NCBI GenBank assembly: GCA_020622085.1
Contig: JAHRYM010000001.1
Span: 743,117-807,116 of the forward strand
DNA: 64,000 nucleotides
Reading direction: 5' to 3'
Source: Paracoccaceae bacterium
GTDB lineage: Bacteria > Pseudomonadota > Alphaproteobacteria > Rhodobacterales > Rhodobacteraceae
Both the position numbers and the translations under genes were made by a program. Of this stretch, positions 1 through 8,576 are shown piece after piece. The number at the start of each line of letters is the position of its first letter. Positions within the stretch are counted from its first letter, which is position 1. The notes under the pieces were generated by a model. That model did no database searches and had not been told where the DNA came from. It saw only the letters and a list, made by a program, of their open reading frames with translations.

Positions 1-47
1 ATCGGCTGTCAGGAAATAATGACCAATCTTGGCACAAGGATCACGCA

Positions 48-566
48 ATGCATCGACTGAGCCGGGGCCTTGCCCTTTGGGTGATATTGCCCCTGCTTGC
101 GGCGTGTTCGGGCAAGGCGCCCACGGATGCCGCCTATCGCGCGCAAGGCGCGCAGATATCCTCCAATGCGCTGTTCGATCCGGCGCGGTTTGCCGATGTC
201 TGGCATGTCGTCGGGGCCTACGGCGCCGAGACGAGTTGCGGCCCGCTGGCGGAAACCTGGGTCTTGACCGGACCGCAGAGCTATCAGGTCACCGGCACCC
301 GCTGTGGCCCGAACGGGGCGCGTGCCTTCGTGGCGCCGGCGCAGGTGACGGGGCCGGGGCGCATCACCCGCGATGGCGAAGTGCTGTGGGTGATGTGGGT
401 CGATGCCGACTACAGGATCGCGGTGATCGGCACGCCGGATGGCCGGTTCGGGCGGATCCTGTCGCGGTCACCCCGGCCAAGGCCCGACCTGCTGACGGCG
501 GCCCGCGAGGTGCTGGATTTCAACGGCTACGACCCGGCCGGGCTTCGGATGGTTGCGGGCGGCTGA
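48..566 (+). CDS. Lipocalin-family outer-membrane lipoprotein
   Basis: A 172-aa protein with a lipoprotein signal peptide ending in the lipobox LLAACSG (residues ~15-21, acylated Cys20). The mature part begins with a lipocalin-type segment (FDPARFADVWHVVGAY, ~43-58, equivalent to the G-x-W motif of bacterial lipocalins) and ends with a conserved-looking C-terminal strand and helix (YRIAVIGTPDGRFGRILSR). Bacterial Blc-type lipocalins bind fatty acids or lysophospholipids at the envelope; the ligand cannot be read here. The ATG at 48 gives a clean signal sequence. The protein is close to the usual Blc length (about 170 aa). The next gene is convergent on the minus strand, so it is probably transcribed alone. 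Confidence 0.75.
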   Translation: MHRLSRGLALWVILPLLAACSGKAPTDAAYRAQGAQISSNALFDPARFADVWHVVGAYGAETSCGPLAETWVLTGPQSYQVTGTRCGPNGARAFVAPAQVTGPGRITRDGEVLWVMWVDADYRIAVIGTPDGRFGRILSRSPRPRPDLLTAAREVLDFNGYDPAGLRMVAGG

Positions 567-663
567 CGGCGCGCATCGCCGTTCGCCTGCGCCCGACAAA
601 GCAAGCCCTCTGTCCGCTGGTGCGGGCGACCCGGCCTGCCATCGACCGCAGGGCGCGCCCCTG

Positions 664-1356
664 TCAGAGACGGCGAAAGACCGGGACCGGGCCCGAATTG
701 TCAAAGAAGGGGATGCTGTCGGGGGCGGTTCTGCGGACCAGAATCTGCGCCACTTCGGCAAGCACCACTTCGGTGATAAACGGAAGGTTCAGGGTCCGCG
801 CCTCGGATATGAGCACCCAGTGCAGATGCGACAGTTCATCACTGGCCCGCGAGAAATCATCGCTGTTGCCCACAAGCTGGTCGGCATCGGTCAGGAAGAA
901 CCGCGCATCGAAGCGGCGTGGACGCCCGGCAGGGGTGATCGCGCGGAACACGAAGGTCAGCGCATCCGCAACGGGGACGCAGCCCGCGCCCGCGAAGGCC
1001 CGCCAGTCCTGCGGGGCCTCTCCGGGCCAGGGTGAACGCGCGCCAAGCATCAGGCCGGTTTCCTCGAACAGCTCGCGGATGGCGCAGGCTGCCAAAGCAT
1101 CCGCCAGATCCGTCGCGGCACCAGCGCAGATCCGGCTGCGGCAGAGCTCCGGCAGCGGACGCACCAAGGGCACGGCCGCGTCGTCCTTGTCCACCGCGCC
1201 GCCGGGGAAGACGTATTTCGAGGGCATGAACACAGCCTTGTCACCGCGCTGGCCCATCAGGATTTCGGGCCCGCGGGGGCGGTGGCGCACGACAAGGACG
1301 GTTGCCGCGTCGCGGATCGGCACTTCGGGTTTCGGGGCGGGCTGGCCGTCAGACAT
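664..1356 (-). CDS. NUDIX hydrolase (NUDT19-like, interrupted NUDIX box)
   Basis: A 230-aa protein if started at the ATG at 1356, which overlaps the stop of the upstream DUF983 gene; longer in-frame starts would run well into that gene. A NUDIX box is visible in two parts: FPGGAVDK at ~50-57 and RELFEETGL at ~94-102. The spacing between GG and RE is larger than in MutT, as in the NUDT19/CoA-type and related NUDIX subfamilies. The REx2EE residues that bind metal are intact. Family members hydrolyse nucleoside diphosphates linked to another moiety, often CoA or nucleotide sugars; the substrate here is unknown. Confidence 0.8.
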   Translation of the reverse strand: MSDGQPAPKPEVPIRDAATVLVVRHRPRGPEILMGQRGDKAVFMPSKYVFPGGAVDKDDAAVPLVRPLPELCRSRICAGAATDLADALAACAIRELFEETGLMLGARSPWPGEAPQDWRAFAGAGCVPVADALTFVFRAITPAGRPRRFDARFFLTDADQLVGNSDDFSRASDELSHLHWVLISEARTLNLPFITEVVLAEVAQILVRRTAPDSIPFFDNSGPVPVFRRL

Positions 1357-1771
1357 CGGCAAGACCGCTTTCGTCGCCGATCGGTTCCTGATCGCGGCCG
1401 AAGCCGTGCATCCGCTTGGCCCATTGCAGGCCGACAATCGCACCCTTGATCCGTGGCAGCAGCATCAGCGACAGAACAACCACGCTGATCGAGAAGCCGA
1501 TCGCCATTGTCCAGGGCGATGGCTGCCAGCGAAAATAGACGAACAGGATTGCGGGCGCGAACAGGTGGCCGACGATCAGGATCGTCAGATAGGCCGGCCC
1601 GTCGTCGGCGCGGTGATGGTGCAGTTCCGCCCGGCAGAAAGGGCAGGCATCCTGCACCTTGAGAAAGCTGCGGAACAGCGCGCCTTCGCCGCAGGCCGGG
1701 CAGCGCTGCCACCAGCCCCGCCGCAACGCCGATTTCAGATCGCGGTCCTCGACCGCCTGGCCTTGGGTCAT
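1349..1771 (-). CDS. DUF983 zinc-ribbon membrane protein
   Basis: A 140-aa protein recognisable as DUF983. It has an N-terminal CPACG...CPFC four-cysteine ribbon (~24-46) followed by two hydrophobic segments (~60-82 and ~87-108), with the typical sequence HRADDGPAYLTILIVGH between them. The function of DUF983 is unknown. Its stop overlaps the start of the downstream NUDIX gene by 8 nt, so the two form a coupled minus-strand pair. This pairing is common in Rhodobacteraceae. Confidence 0.85.
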   Translation of the reverse strand: MTQGQAVEDRDLKSALRRGWWQRCPACGEGALFRSFLKVQDACPFCRAELHHHRADDGPAYLTILIVGHLFAPAILFVYFRWQPSPWTMAIGFSISVVVLSLMLLPRIKGAIVGLQWAKRMHGFGRDQEPIGDESGLADV

Positions 1772-1983
1772 GTCATTCTCCTGATCGCAAACCGCTATAT
1801 ACTCGCCGACCGCCTGCGCGCAAAGACCTGTGGGGAAAATCGCCGCAGGGAGCCCCGGGCCAAGACCGGATTGCGGGGGAGGCCGATTTCCGGTGCGGTC
1901 CAGGCGACGGAAACGGGATCATGCCCCGTATCACCTGCATGAAGGGACATGACCACATGGACCCCGACAGGATGGAGAAGAGC

Positions 1984-2637
1984 ATGAAACGGACCAATCT
2001 TGGAGCGACGGCGGCGGTGCTTGGCGTGATGGCCGCTGCGGCTGCCAGCCTTGCCTGGGCACAGACCGCCGATACTCCGCCCGTGCCGCCGATGGCCGGC
2101 CAGGACATGCCGATGGACGGCATGATGGGCGCGGGCCGCATGGGCATGGGACCGATGTTCGATTTCGGCGCGCTTGATGCCGACAAGGATGGCAAGGTCA
2201 CCGCCGAGGAGCTGAACCAGGCTCGCGCCGCCAAGGTGAAGGGGCTGGATGCCGATGGCAACGGCACGGTTTCGCTTGAGGAATACACCGGTTGGTTCAA
2301 GGCCCAGCGCGAGGCGGTCCAGGGGCCGCGCGATGCCGCGCGCTTCAAGGCGCTCGATGCGGATGGCGATGGCCAGCTTTTGGCGGCCGAGATGATCGTG
2401 CGTCCGATGCACAGCCGGATGTTCGAGCGGATGGACGCCGACAATGACGGGGCGGTGTCGCAGGCCGAATTCGACGCGGCCAAGGCCCGCTTTGCCGAAC
2501 GGATGAAGGATTGGGACAAGGGCGGCCGCAAGGGCGGGCATCGTCATCACGGCCAGGGCATGGGGCAAGGGATGGGTCAAGGCATGGGCTGGTTCGGTGG
2601 AGCGGCCGATGCCGATGACGCCGCGGACGAAAACTGA
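1984..2637 (+). CDS. Secreted four-EF-hand calcium-binding protein
   Basis: A 217-aa protein from the ATG at 1984, chosen because it begins a clean signal peptide (MKRTNLGATAAVLGVMAAAA..AWAQ) and has GGAG just upstream; further upstream starts give an unlikely charged leader. Four canonical EF-hand loops follow: DADKDGKVTAEE, DADGNGTVSLEE, DADGDGQLLAAE and DADNDGAVSQAE. The C-terminus is basic and His-rich (KGGHRHHGQG) followed by a GQGM repeat, which could bind metal. The gene lies 57 bp upstream of an ECF sigma factor and two small envelope genes on the same strand. This suggests a periplasmic calcium or metal-responsive unit; that role is inference. Confidence 0.85.
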   Translation: MKRTNLGATAAVLGVMAAAAASLAWAQTADTPPVPPMAGQDMPMDGMMGAGRMGMGPMFDFGALDADKDGKVTAEELNQARAAKVKGLDADGNGTVSLEEYTGWFKAQREAVQGPRDAARFKALDADGDGQLLAAEMIVRPMHSRMFERMDADNDGAVSQAEFDAAKARFAERMKDWDKGGRKGGHRHHGQGMGQGMGQGMGWFGGAADADDAADEN

Positions 2638-2694
2638 ACTTTCCGCCTGAAGTCGATGGGTCGGTCCTATGCGGGCCGGCCCGTTCGGGGTTAG

Positions 2695-3318
2695 ATGACC
2701 GCCGTGATGCAAGAACACCCGCCCCGCAGGCTCGATGCCCGGACCGCTTCGCTGGTGGATGCGCCGGACGAAACACTTCTGGTGCTGTTCGGGCTTGGCG
2801 ACAGGGATGCGGCCCGGATCCTGACCGACCGCCTGACGCCGCTGTGCTTCCGGGTGGCGCTGCGGATGCTTTCCGGGGACAGGGCCGAAGCCGAGGACGT
2901 GGCTCAGGAGGCGATGCTCAGGCTCTGGCGGCAGGTGCCGGACTGGCGGCAAGGCGAGGCGCGGGTCAGCACCTGGCTTTACCGGGTGACGATGAACCTG
3001 GCGACCGACCGGCTCCGGGCGCGGCGAAGCACGGCGCTGGACGAGATTCCGGAACCCGAGGATGGCCACCCTTCGGCGGTGGCCGGGTTGATCGAGGCGG
3101 ATCGCATGGTCGCGCTTGACCGGGCGCTGACGGCATTGCCGGAACGTCAGCGGCAGGCCGTGGTGCTGCGCCATGTCGAAGGGCTGTCGAACCCCGAAAT
3201 CGCTTCGATCCTCGGGGTCGGGGTCGAGGCGGTGGAGAGCCTGACCTCGCGCGGGAAACGAACGCTGGCCGCGATCCTTTCGGGCCGCAAGGAGGAACTG
3301 GGTTATGTCGACGAGTGA
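2695..3318 (+). CDS. ECF-type RNA polymerase sigma factor
   Basis: A 207-aa sigma-70 family ECF factor. Region 2 is clear (LTPLCFRVALRMLSGDRAEAEDVAQEAMLRLWR, with DVAQE near 64-68), then the STWLYRVTMNLATDRLR segment. Region 4 carries LPERQRQAVVLRHVEGLSNPEIASILGVGVEAVESLTSRGKR. It overlaps the next gene by 14 nt, so it is translationally coupled to a small membrane protein that takes the place usually held by an anti-sigma factor. Targets are unknown; ECF factors often activate their own operon. Confidence 0.92.
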   Translation: MTAVMQEHPPRRLDARTASLVDAPDETLLVLFGLGDRDAARILTDRLTPLCFRVALRMLSGDRAEAEDVAQEAMLRLWRQVPDWRQGEARVSTWLYRVTMNLATDRLRARRSTALDEIPEPEDGHPSAVAGLIEADRMVALDRALTALPERQRQAVVLRHVEGLSNPEIASILGVGVEAVESLTSRGKRTLAAILSGRKEELGYVDE

Positions 3319-3682
3319 TGCAGACCGCGACCTTGACGAGCTGTTCGCGCTGGCGCGGACGGGCAGCGCCGCGATGCCGTCGTCCGAGTTGCTGGCGCGG
3401 GTCATGGCCGGGGCAGAACAGGCATTGCAGGACGTGGCCGAGGCGGGCCGGCCGATCGTGACGGCGGCGCCAGGGGCGGTCGTGCCAAGGCGGCTCTGGA
3501 CGCAGGTCGCGCAGGCGTTGGGCGGCTGGGGCGGTATCGGCGGTCTGGCGGCTGCATCCTTCGCCGGCCTCTGGCTGGGCCTTGCCGGGGTCGGCGGCGA
3601 CTTCGGGCTTTATCCCGGCAATGCCTTCACCACCGACGATCTGGCACCCGATGTCTATGCCCTTCTAGCGGTCGAGGAGTGA
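3305..3682 (+). CDS. Small membrane protein coupled to the ECF sigma factor (candidate anti-sigma)
   Basis: A 125-aa protein with an acidic, helix-prone N-terminus (DADRDLDELFALARTG, MPSSELLARVMAGAEQAL) and one hydrophobic segment (~72-96, GGIGGLAAASFAGLWLGLAG), then a short polar C-terminus. It overlaps the sigma gene by 14 nt and is followed after 1 nt by the Spy-like gene. Topology and position fit a one-TM anti-sigma factor that binds sigma with its cytoplasmic N-terminus. There is no zinc-binding HxxxCxxC signature, so that role is inferred from context only. I do not recognise a named family. Confidence 0.75.
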   Translation: MSTSDADRDLDELFALARTGSAAMPSSELLARVMAGAEQALQDVAEAGRPIVTAAPGAVVPRRLWTQVAQALGGWGGIGGLAAASFAGLWLGLAGVGGDFGLYPGNAFTTDDLAPDVYALLAVEE

Positions 3683-3683
3683 C

Positions 3684-4214
3684 ATGACCGATCCGAATAC
3701 CCCCAACCCCCGCATTCCGGTCGCGCCAGAGCCTGTCGGTGCACCGCGCTGGATGCGTCTGGCGCTGGTCGCATCGCTGGCTGTCAACCTTGCGGTGGCG
3801 GGGCTGGTCGGCGGTGCCGTGCTGTCGCACCGCAAGGACCGCGCCGACCGCCGTGACGGCATCGACATGTCGATCGGCGCGCTGCCGCAGGCGCTGTCGC
3901 GCGAGGATCGCGCGGCCTTGCGGGACGTGATGCATGCCCGGAGGGCAGAGCGGCGCGCGGCGGCAATTGCCGACATGACGGCGCTTGCGGCGGCGCTGCG
4001 CGCCGATCCCTTTGATGCATCGGCCGTGCAGGCGGTGTTCGACCGGCAGGTTCGCCGCCTGTCCGAGGGCCTGCAAAGCGGACAGGTGGTGATGGCGCAG
4101 CGCTTCATCGCCATGACCCCGGCCGAACGCGCGGCTGTCGCCGACCGGCTGGACGCGATCGCGGCCAATCCGCGCAAGGCGGCGGGCAAGGGTGGTGACG
4201 GGTCCGATCGCTGA
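3684..4214 (+). CDS. Periplasmic metal-sensor/Spy-CpxP-like protein
   Basis: A 176-aa protein with an N-terminal membrane anchor or uncleaved signal (~24-46, LALVASLAVNLAVAGLVGGAVL) and a long helical, Arg/Ala-rich periplasmic part. That part carries LSREDRAALRDVMHARRAERRAA and MTPAERAAVADRLDAI, which resemble the LTxEQR repeats of Spy/CpxP and CnrX-like periplasmic heavy-metal sensors. It is the last gene of the sigma factor cluster. It could act as chaperone or ligand sensor controlling the sigma factor. The family call is by pattern and the role is inferred. Confidence 0.72.
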   Translation: MTDPNTPNPRIPVAPEPVGAPRWMRLALVASLAVNLAVAGLVGGAVLSHRKDRADRRDGIDMSIGALPQALSREDRAALRDVMHARRAERRAAAIADMTALAAALRADPFDASAVQAVFDRQVRRLSEGLQSGQVVMAQRFIAMTPAERAAVADRLDAIAANPRKAAGKGGDGSDR

Positions 4215-4218
4215 TCGG
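4204..4218. terminator. Short hairpin between convergent genes
   Basis: CCGATC-gct-GATCGG is a perfect 6-bp stem with a 3-nt loop that spans the stop codon of the Spy-like gene and lies just before the convergent pleD end. No T tract follows on either strand, so it may be a weak bidirectional terminator or coincidence. Confidence 0.25.
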
Positions 4219-4222
4219 GGTC

Positions 4223-5599
4223 TCAGGCGGCGGGCTTGTGGGCGCTGACCCGGTTGCGACCGCCGGCCTTGCACATGAGCAGCGCCTGGTCGGCGCGGTC
4301 AAGCACATCGGCCGGCCGCAGGCCCGGCTCGCTGACCGCGACCCCGACCGAAAGCGTGACCCTGAGCGGCCCGCTTCCGCGCGGCAACAGGATCGGTTGG
4401 TCGGCAACAAGCTGGCGAAGCCTTTCGGCGGCGGTTCGGGCCATCCGGGGCGGACAGTCGGGCAGGACGACAAGAAATTCCTCGCCACCGATGCGGGCCA
4501 GAAGATCACCGGCCCGCATCGCCCCGGCAAGCCGGTCCGCGATTTCGCACAGCACCCGGTCGCCGGCCCCGTGGCCAAGGGAATCATTCACCGCCTTGAA
4601 GTGGTCAATGTCGAGCATCAGCACCGCAAAGGGACTCCCGGTCGATTGCGCCCTGTCGGCGATGCGCGACAGTTCGGGCAGTGCATGGCGGCGGTTGTAA
4701 AGCCCGGTCAGCGCATCGGTTGCCGCCAGCCGCAGTTCATTGGCGACCGACGTGCGCCAGAGGTCTTCCTCGCGCTTTCGTGCTACTGCCTTGCCCAGGC
4801 GCAGCGCGATTTCCGGCGGGCTCGCCTCGGCGTCGATCAGGTCGCAGGCGCCCATGTCCAGGGCAAGGGCAGCCAGTTGCGCCTCGTGCCCGGGGGCCAG
4901 CAGGACGATCGCGCAGTCGCGCGTCGAATGGCGGACCCGAAGCTCCGACACAAGGCCGAGCATCTTGCCGAGCCCCGCAGCCGAGGTGCGGATAACGATC
5001 ACGTCCGGACGCGGCCGGTCGTCAAAGCCCGCAAGCGCCTCTGCCTGCGTGGAAACCGTGATCTGCGAGGGCAGATGCGCGCGCAGGAGATTGCGAAGCG
5101 ACAGCGCACTTGCCCTGTCATCGGCAATCAGCGCGATATGCGGCGGTGACTGGAATGGCACCGCCGGTTCCGCAAGCTCGAGCCCCGTCGCGGCGGCGCG
5201 GGCGCGCGGGGCAATCCTGTCCCGGTCGCGCAGCAGGCTGCGAAGGCGGGCAAGAAGCACGATGTCGTTCACCGGTTTCGACAGCACGTCGTCGGCCCCG
5301 GCCTCGAAGGCCGCAAGGCGCGCAGCGGTATCGCGCGAGGTGCTCAGCACGACGATGGGAAGATCCTGGAGCTGCGGATCCGAACGGACCGTCCGGCAGA
5401 GCGTCGCGCCGGTGGCGTCGGGCAGATCCTGATCTGCAAGGATCAGGTCAGGTGCGGTCTTGCGGGCCAACTCCATCGCCTCGGAGAGGCTGGAGGCAAG
5501 GACGGTGTCGTAGCAGGCCGACCCCAGCCGCACCTTCATCAGGATGCGATTGGTTGCCGTTCCGTCCACGATCAGGATCCGTCCTGTCAATTGGATCAC
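4223..5599 (-). CDS. pleD: PleD-type response regulator diguanylate cyclase (REC-REC-GGDEF)
   Basis: A 458-aa protein starting at GTG 5599. An N-terminal receiver (ILIVDGTATNRILMKVRL; phospho-acceptor Asp in DLILADQDLPDATG near 55; KPV near 107) is followed by a second, degenerate receiver-like domain (~150-270). A C-terminal GGDEF domain has the active-site variant RIGGEEFLVVLPD and the upstream DALTGLYNRRHALPEL and LDIDHFKAVND motifs. This is the domain order and length of Caulobacter PleD, which makes cyclic-di-GMP when phosphorylated. GGEEF is a normal active variant. It is divergent from the DUF3572 gene with about 90 bp between them. Confidence 0.9.
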   Translation of the reverse strand: MIQLTGRILIVDGTATNRILMKVRLGSACYDTVLASSLSEAMELARKTAPDLILADQDLPDATGATLCRTVRSDPQLQDLPIVVLSTSRDTAARLAAFEAGADDVLSKPVNDIVLLARLRSLLRDRDRIAPRARAAATGLELAEPAVPFQSPPHIALIADDRASALSLRNLLRAHLPSQITVSTQAEALAGFDDRPRPDVIVIRTSAAGLGKMLGLVSELRVRHSTRDCAIVLLAPGHEAQLAALALDMGACDLIDAEASPPEIALRLGKAVARKREEDLWRTSVANELRLAATDALTGLYNRRHALPELSRIADRAQSTGSPFAVLMLDIDHFKAVNDSLGHGAGDRVLCEIADRLAGAMRAGDLLARIGGEEFLVVLPDCPPRMARTAAERLRQLVADQPILLPRGSGPLRVTLSVGVAVSEPGLRPADVLDRADQALLMCKAGGRNRVSAHKPAA

Positions 5600-5691
5600 C
5601 TTCGCTGTATTGCTGCGTGCCCTTGGCTCATCCTTTGTTGAGAAAAGTTAACAAAATGTTTCCCCGGGCAGGACGGAATGGAGGTTTCGAG

Positions 5692-5973
5692 ATGATAGGC
5701 AAGGAAACGGCGGAAACGCTCGCATTGCAGGCGCTGGGGTGGATCGCGGGGCAGGATGACCTTTTCGAGGCTTTCCTTGCCACCAGCGGGCTGTCGCGCG
5801 AGGCGCTGGGCACAAGACTGGAAGAACCCGAGGTTCTGCTTGCGGCTCTGGACTTCCTTCTGGCCGACGATGGCTTCGTGACCGGTTTCGCGCGGGACAC
5901 GGGCATCAGCCCCGACCTGCCGATGCGTGCGCGCGCGGCGCTTCCGGGCGGCGCCGATCCGCACTGGACCTGA
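5692..5973 (+). CDS. DUF3572 family protein
   Basis: A 93-aa soluble protein, chosen to start at ATG 5692 because GGAGG stands 7 nt upstream; an in-frame ATG at 5656 lacks such a site. The sequence AETLALQALGWIAGQDDLFEAFLATSGL and LLADDGFVTGFARDTGI matches the DUF3572 pattern seen throughout Alphaproteobacteria, where the gene is often divergent from a pleD homologue as here. The function is unknown. Confidence 0.8.
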   Translation: MIGKETAETLALQALGWIAGQDDLFEAFLATSGLSREALGTRLEEPEVLLAALDFLLADDGFVTGFARDTGISPDLPMRARAALPGGADPHWT

Positions 5974-6081
5974 CTCCAGAGGGCGGGCACCACCGGGCCC
6001 TGTGCACTGGACCTTGTGGCGACGGCGCGATAGCTTTCGCCCCGAAACCCCCGATCACGGGGAGACAGGATCAGGGCGGGC

Positions 6082-6810
6082 ATGACGGATATTCGCGGAA
6101 TCATCTTCGACAAGGACGGCACGCTTTTCGACTTCACCCGCACCTGGGGGGAATGGGCAAGGCGGGTCATCGAGGATCTGTCTGCGGGTGACGCGGATCT
6201 GGCGCGGGAACTCGCGCGCATCCTCGGGTTTGACCGCGAAAACGGGACGTTCGACCCGGCCAGCATGGTCATCGCCGAAACGGCGGACAGCGTCATGCAG
6301 GCGCTCCTGCCCCTGTTGCCGGGGCGCGATCCAGGGTCGCTGCTTGATCGACTCAACCAGCTTTCGGGCGAAGTGGACCCGGCACCGGCCGCCGATCTTG
6401 TGGCGGTGCTGACGCAGTTGCGTTTCCCCGCGGATGCGGCCCCGCGCCGGATCGGCCTTGCGACCAATGACGCCGAAGAACCGGCGCACAGGCACCTGCG
6501 CTCTGCCGGGGTCGATGACCTGTTCGATTTCGTCGTCGGATATGACAGCGGATTTGGCGGCAAGCCCGAAGCCGGGCAACTGATCGCCTTCGCGACGCAG
6601 ATGGCGCTTGCGCCCGCGTGCGTGGCGATGGTCGGCGACAGCCGGCACGATCTGGATGCCGCGCGCGCCGCGGGAATGATGGCCGTTGCCGTGCTGACCG
6701 GTGTCGCCCTGACCGAGGAACTGGCGCCCCATGCCGATGTCGTCCTGCCCGACATCAGCCATCTTCCCGAATGGCTGGCGGGGCAGGCTGGCCGGCCCCG
6801 GCGGGCCTGA
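6082..6810 (+). CDS. HAD-superfamily hydrolase (phosphoglycolate phosphatase-like)
   Basis: A 242-aa protein with the HAD nucleophile motif at the N-terminus (GIIFDKDGTLFDF, nucleophile Asp10 and acid Asp12), a helical cap, motif II/III region (LATNDAEE, GGKPEAGQ) and the C-terminal motif IV VAMVGDSRHDLDAARAAGM. The family dephosphorylates small metabolites; Gph-like members act on phosphoglycolate, but substrate cannot be read here. It is followed after about 100 bp by the MttB-family gene and may share its promoter. Confidence 0.88.
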   Translation: MTDIRGIIFDKDGTLFDFTRTWGEWARRVIEDLSAGDADLARELARILGFDRENGTFDPASMVIAETADSVMQALLPLLPGRDPGSLLDRLNQLSGEVDPAPAADLVAVLTQLRFPADAAPRRIGLATNDAEEPAHRHLRSAGVDDLFDFVVGYDSGFGGKPEAGQLIAFATQMALAPACVAMVGDSRHDLDAARAAGMMAVAVLTGVALTEELAPHADVVLPDISHLPEWLAGQAGRPRRA

Positions 6811-6917
6811 TCGGGGAAAAACGACACATCGGCGTCGCAAAGCATTGCGAAGCCTGTAGCTAGAGCCGGAATGTTCCTTCCACGGGCGACTTGCGGCGCG
6901 ACGGACGGAGGATGGAC

Positions 6918-8489
6918 ATGTCGGATGATCCTGCACCGGAACCGAAGGGTGCACCGAACCGGAACGGCCGGGCTGCCGGCCGCGCAGCCCCGGGTGAAAG
7001 CCAGGCGATCGGACAGATGCCCTGGCGCATCCCCCAAAACCATGATCGCCCGACCGAGCCTGTTGACGACGAGGGAATAGGGGCGATCCACCGGGGCGCC
7101 ATGCGGATCCTTTCGGAAATCGGCATCCGCTTTCCCAATGACGAGGCGCTCGCGCTGCTGCGCCGGGCAGGCTGCAAGATCGCTGGCCAGACCGTCTTCA
7201 TGGACGAAGCCTTCGTCACCGAGATGGTGGCCCGCGCTCCGGCCGCATTCACGCTGACGCCGCGCAATCCCGACCGGCGCCTGCCTGTTGGCGGCCGGCA
7301 TCTGCTGTTCGGAAGTGTGTCCTCGCCGCCCGGCTACTGGGACATCCGGCGCGGCAAGGTTCCCGGCTTCATGGACGGGTTTCGCGACCTGGTGAAGCTC
7401 ACGCAGTATTTCAACTGCATCCATTTCGCGGGGGGCTACCCGGTCGAACCGGTCGACGTGCATCCCTCGGTCCGGCATCTGGACTGCCTTTATGAAAAGC
7501 TGGTGCTGACCGACAAGGTCGTGCACACCTATTCGCTGGGCCGCGAGCGGGTCGAGGACGCGATGGAGATGGTGCGCATCGCAGGCGGGCTCAGCCACGA
7601 CGAATTCCGGGCGCAGCCGCGGATGTTCACCAACATCAACTCGGCTTCGCCGCTGAAACACGACCATCCGATGATCGACGGCGCGCTGCGCCTTGCGCGG
7701 GCGGGGCAGGCGGTGATCGTCACGCCCTTCACGCTGGCGGGGGCCATGGCGCCCGTGACCATGGCGGGTGCCGTGACGCTGGCGATCGCCGAGGCGCTGT
7801 CGGCGATCGCGCTGATCCAGTATGCCGCCCCCGGCGCGCCCTGCATGATCGGCACCTTCACCTCGAACGTCGACATGAAATCCGGTGCCCCCGCCTATGG
7901 CACGCCGGAATACATGCGCGCGACGCAGATCGCGGGGCAGATGGCGCGGTTCTACAGGCTGCCCTTCCGGTCCTCGGGTGTTTGCTCTGCCAATGTGCCG
8001 GACGGGCAGTCGATGTGGGAAACCTCGAACAGCCTCTGGGCGGCGGTGCAGTCGGGCAGCAACATGGTCTTTCACGCCGCCGGCTGGCTGGAAGGCGGTC
8101 AGACCGCCAGCCCGGAAAAATTCGTGATGGACTGTGAAATGCTCCAGATGATCCAGCGCTACATGGAGCCGGAGACCTGGGCCACCGGCCCCGAGGATCT
8201 GGCGATCGACACCATCGCCGAGGTTGGCGCCGACGGGCATTACCTTGGCTGCCGGCATACGCAGGACCGCTTCGCCAGCGCTTTCCACACCCCCTTTGCC
8301 AGCGACGGGCGCAACTACGAGACCTGGCTGGCCGATGGCGGGCTCTGGACCGCCGAGCGCGCTCACAAGATCGCCAGCGCGATCCTGGCCGATTGCGTGC
8401 CGCCCGCCCTTGATCCGGGCATCAATGACGAGCTTCGGGCCTTCGTCTCCCGCCGCAAGGCGGAGGGGGGCGCACCCACCGAAGCCTGA
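6918..8489 (+). CDS. Trimethylamine methyltransferase (MttB) family protein, non-pyrrolysine
   Basis: A 523-aa protein from ATG 6918 (GGAG lies just upstream). It matches the MttB superfamily over its length: GAMRILSEIGIRFPNDEALALLRRAGC, VHTYSLGRERVEDAMEMVRI, the glycine/alanine-rich barrel segment TPFTLAGAMAPVTMAGAVTLA, and CSANVPDGQSMWETSNSLWAAVQSGSN. True MttB reads an in-frame UAG as pyrrolysine; this frame has no internal stop and no pyl genes or corrinoid protein lie nearby. Non-Pyl homologues such as MtgB demethylate glycine betaine or other quaternary amines. Substrate is not known. Confidence 0.88.
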   Translation: MSDDPAPEPKGAPNRNGRAAGRAAPGESQAIGQMPWRIPQNHDRPTEPVDDEGIGAIHRGAMRILSEIGIRFPNDEALALLRRAGCKIAGQTVFMDEAFVTEMVARAPAAFTLTPRNPDRRLPVGGRHLLFGSVSSPPGYWDIRRGKVPGFMDGFRDLVKLTQYFNCIHFAGGYPVEPVDVHPSVRHLDCLYEKLVLTDKVVHTYSLGRERVEDAMEMVRIAGGLSHDEFRAQPRMFTNINSASPLKHDHPMIDGALRLARAGQAVIVTPFTLAGAMAPVTMAGAVTLAIAEALSAIALIQYAAPGAPCMIGTFTSNVDMKSGAPAYGTPEYMRATQIAGQMARFYRLPFRSSGVCSANVPDGQSMWETSNSLWAAVQSGSNMVFHAAGWLEGGQTASPEKFVMDCEMLQMIQRYMEPETWATGPEDLAIDTIAEVGADGHYLGCRHTQDRFASAFHTPFASDGRNYETWLADGGLWTAERAHKIASAILADCVPPALDPGINDELRAFVSRRKAEGGAPTEA

Positions 8490-8576
8490 TGCCCCGGTGG
8501 CAGCCTGTGATGTTAAGGCATTTCTTAAGAAGCGTGCGCTAACCTGCCGTGAACTGGCTAGGGAAGGCACTGGCAC

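Noticed and set aside
29-1942. Long plus-strand open frame of 637 codons across the lipocalin, NUDIX and DUF983 genes
   Set aside because: It is Arg/Pro/Ala-rich with no domain pattern and lies over three well-supported genes in other frames; high-GC DNA gives such shadows.
5637-5655. Possible CtrA site (TTGA..GTTAAC) between pleD and the DUF3572 gene
   Set aside because: The spacing is 6 nt rather than the TTAA-N7-TTAA consensus and one half-site is changed, so support is too weak to list.
6918-8489. Pyrrolysine-containing MttB
   Set aside because: No in-frame UAG interrupts the gene and no pylTSBCD genes are visible, so it is a non-Pyl homologue.
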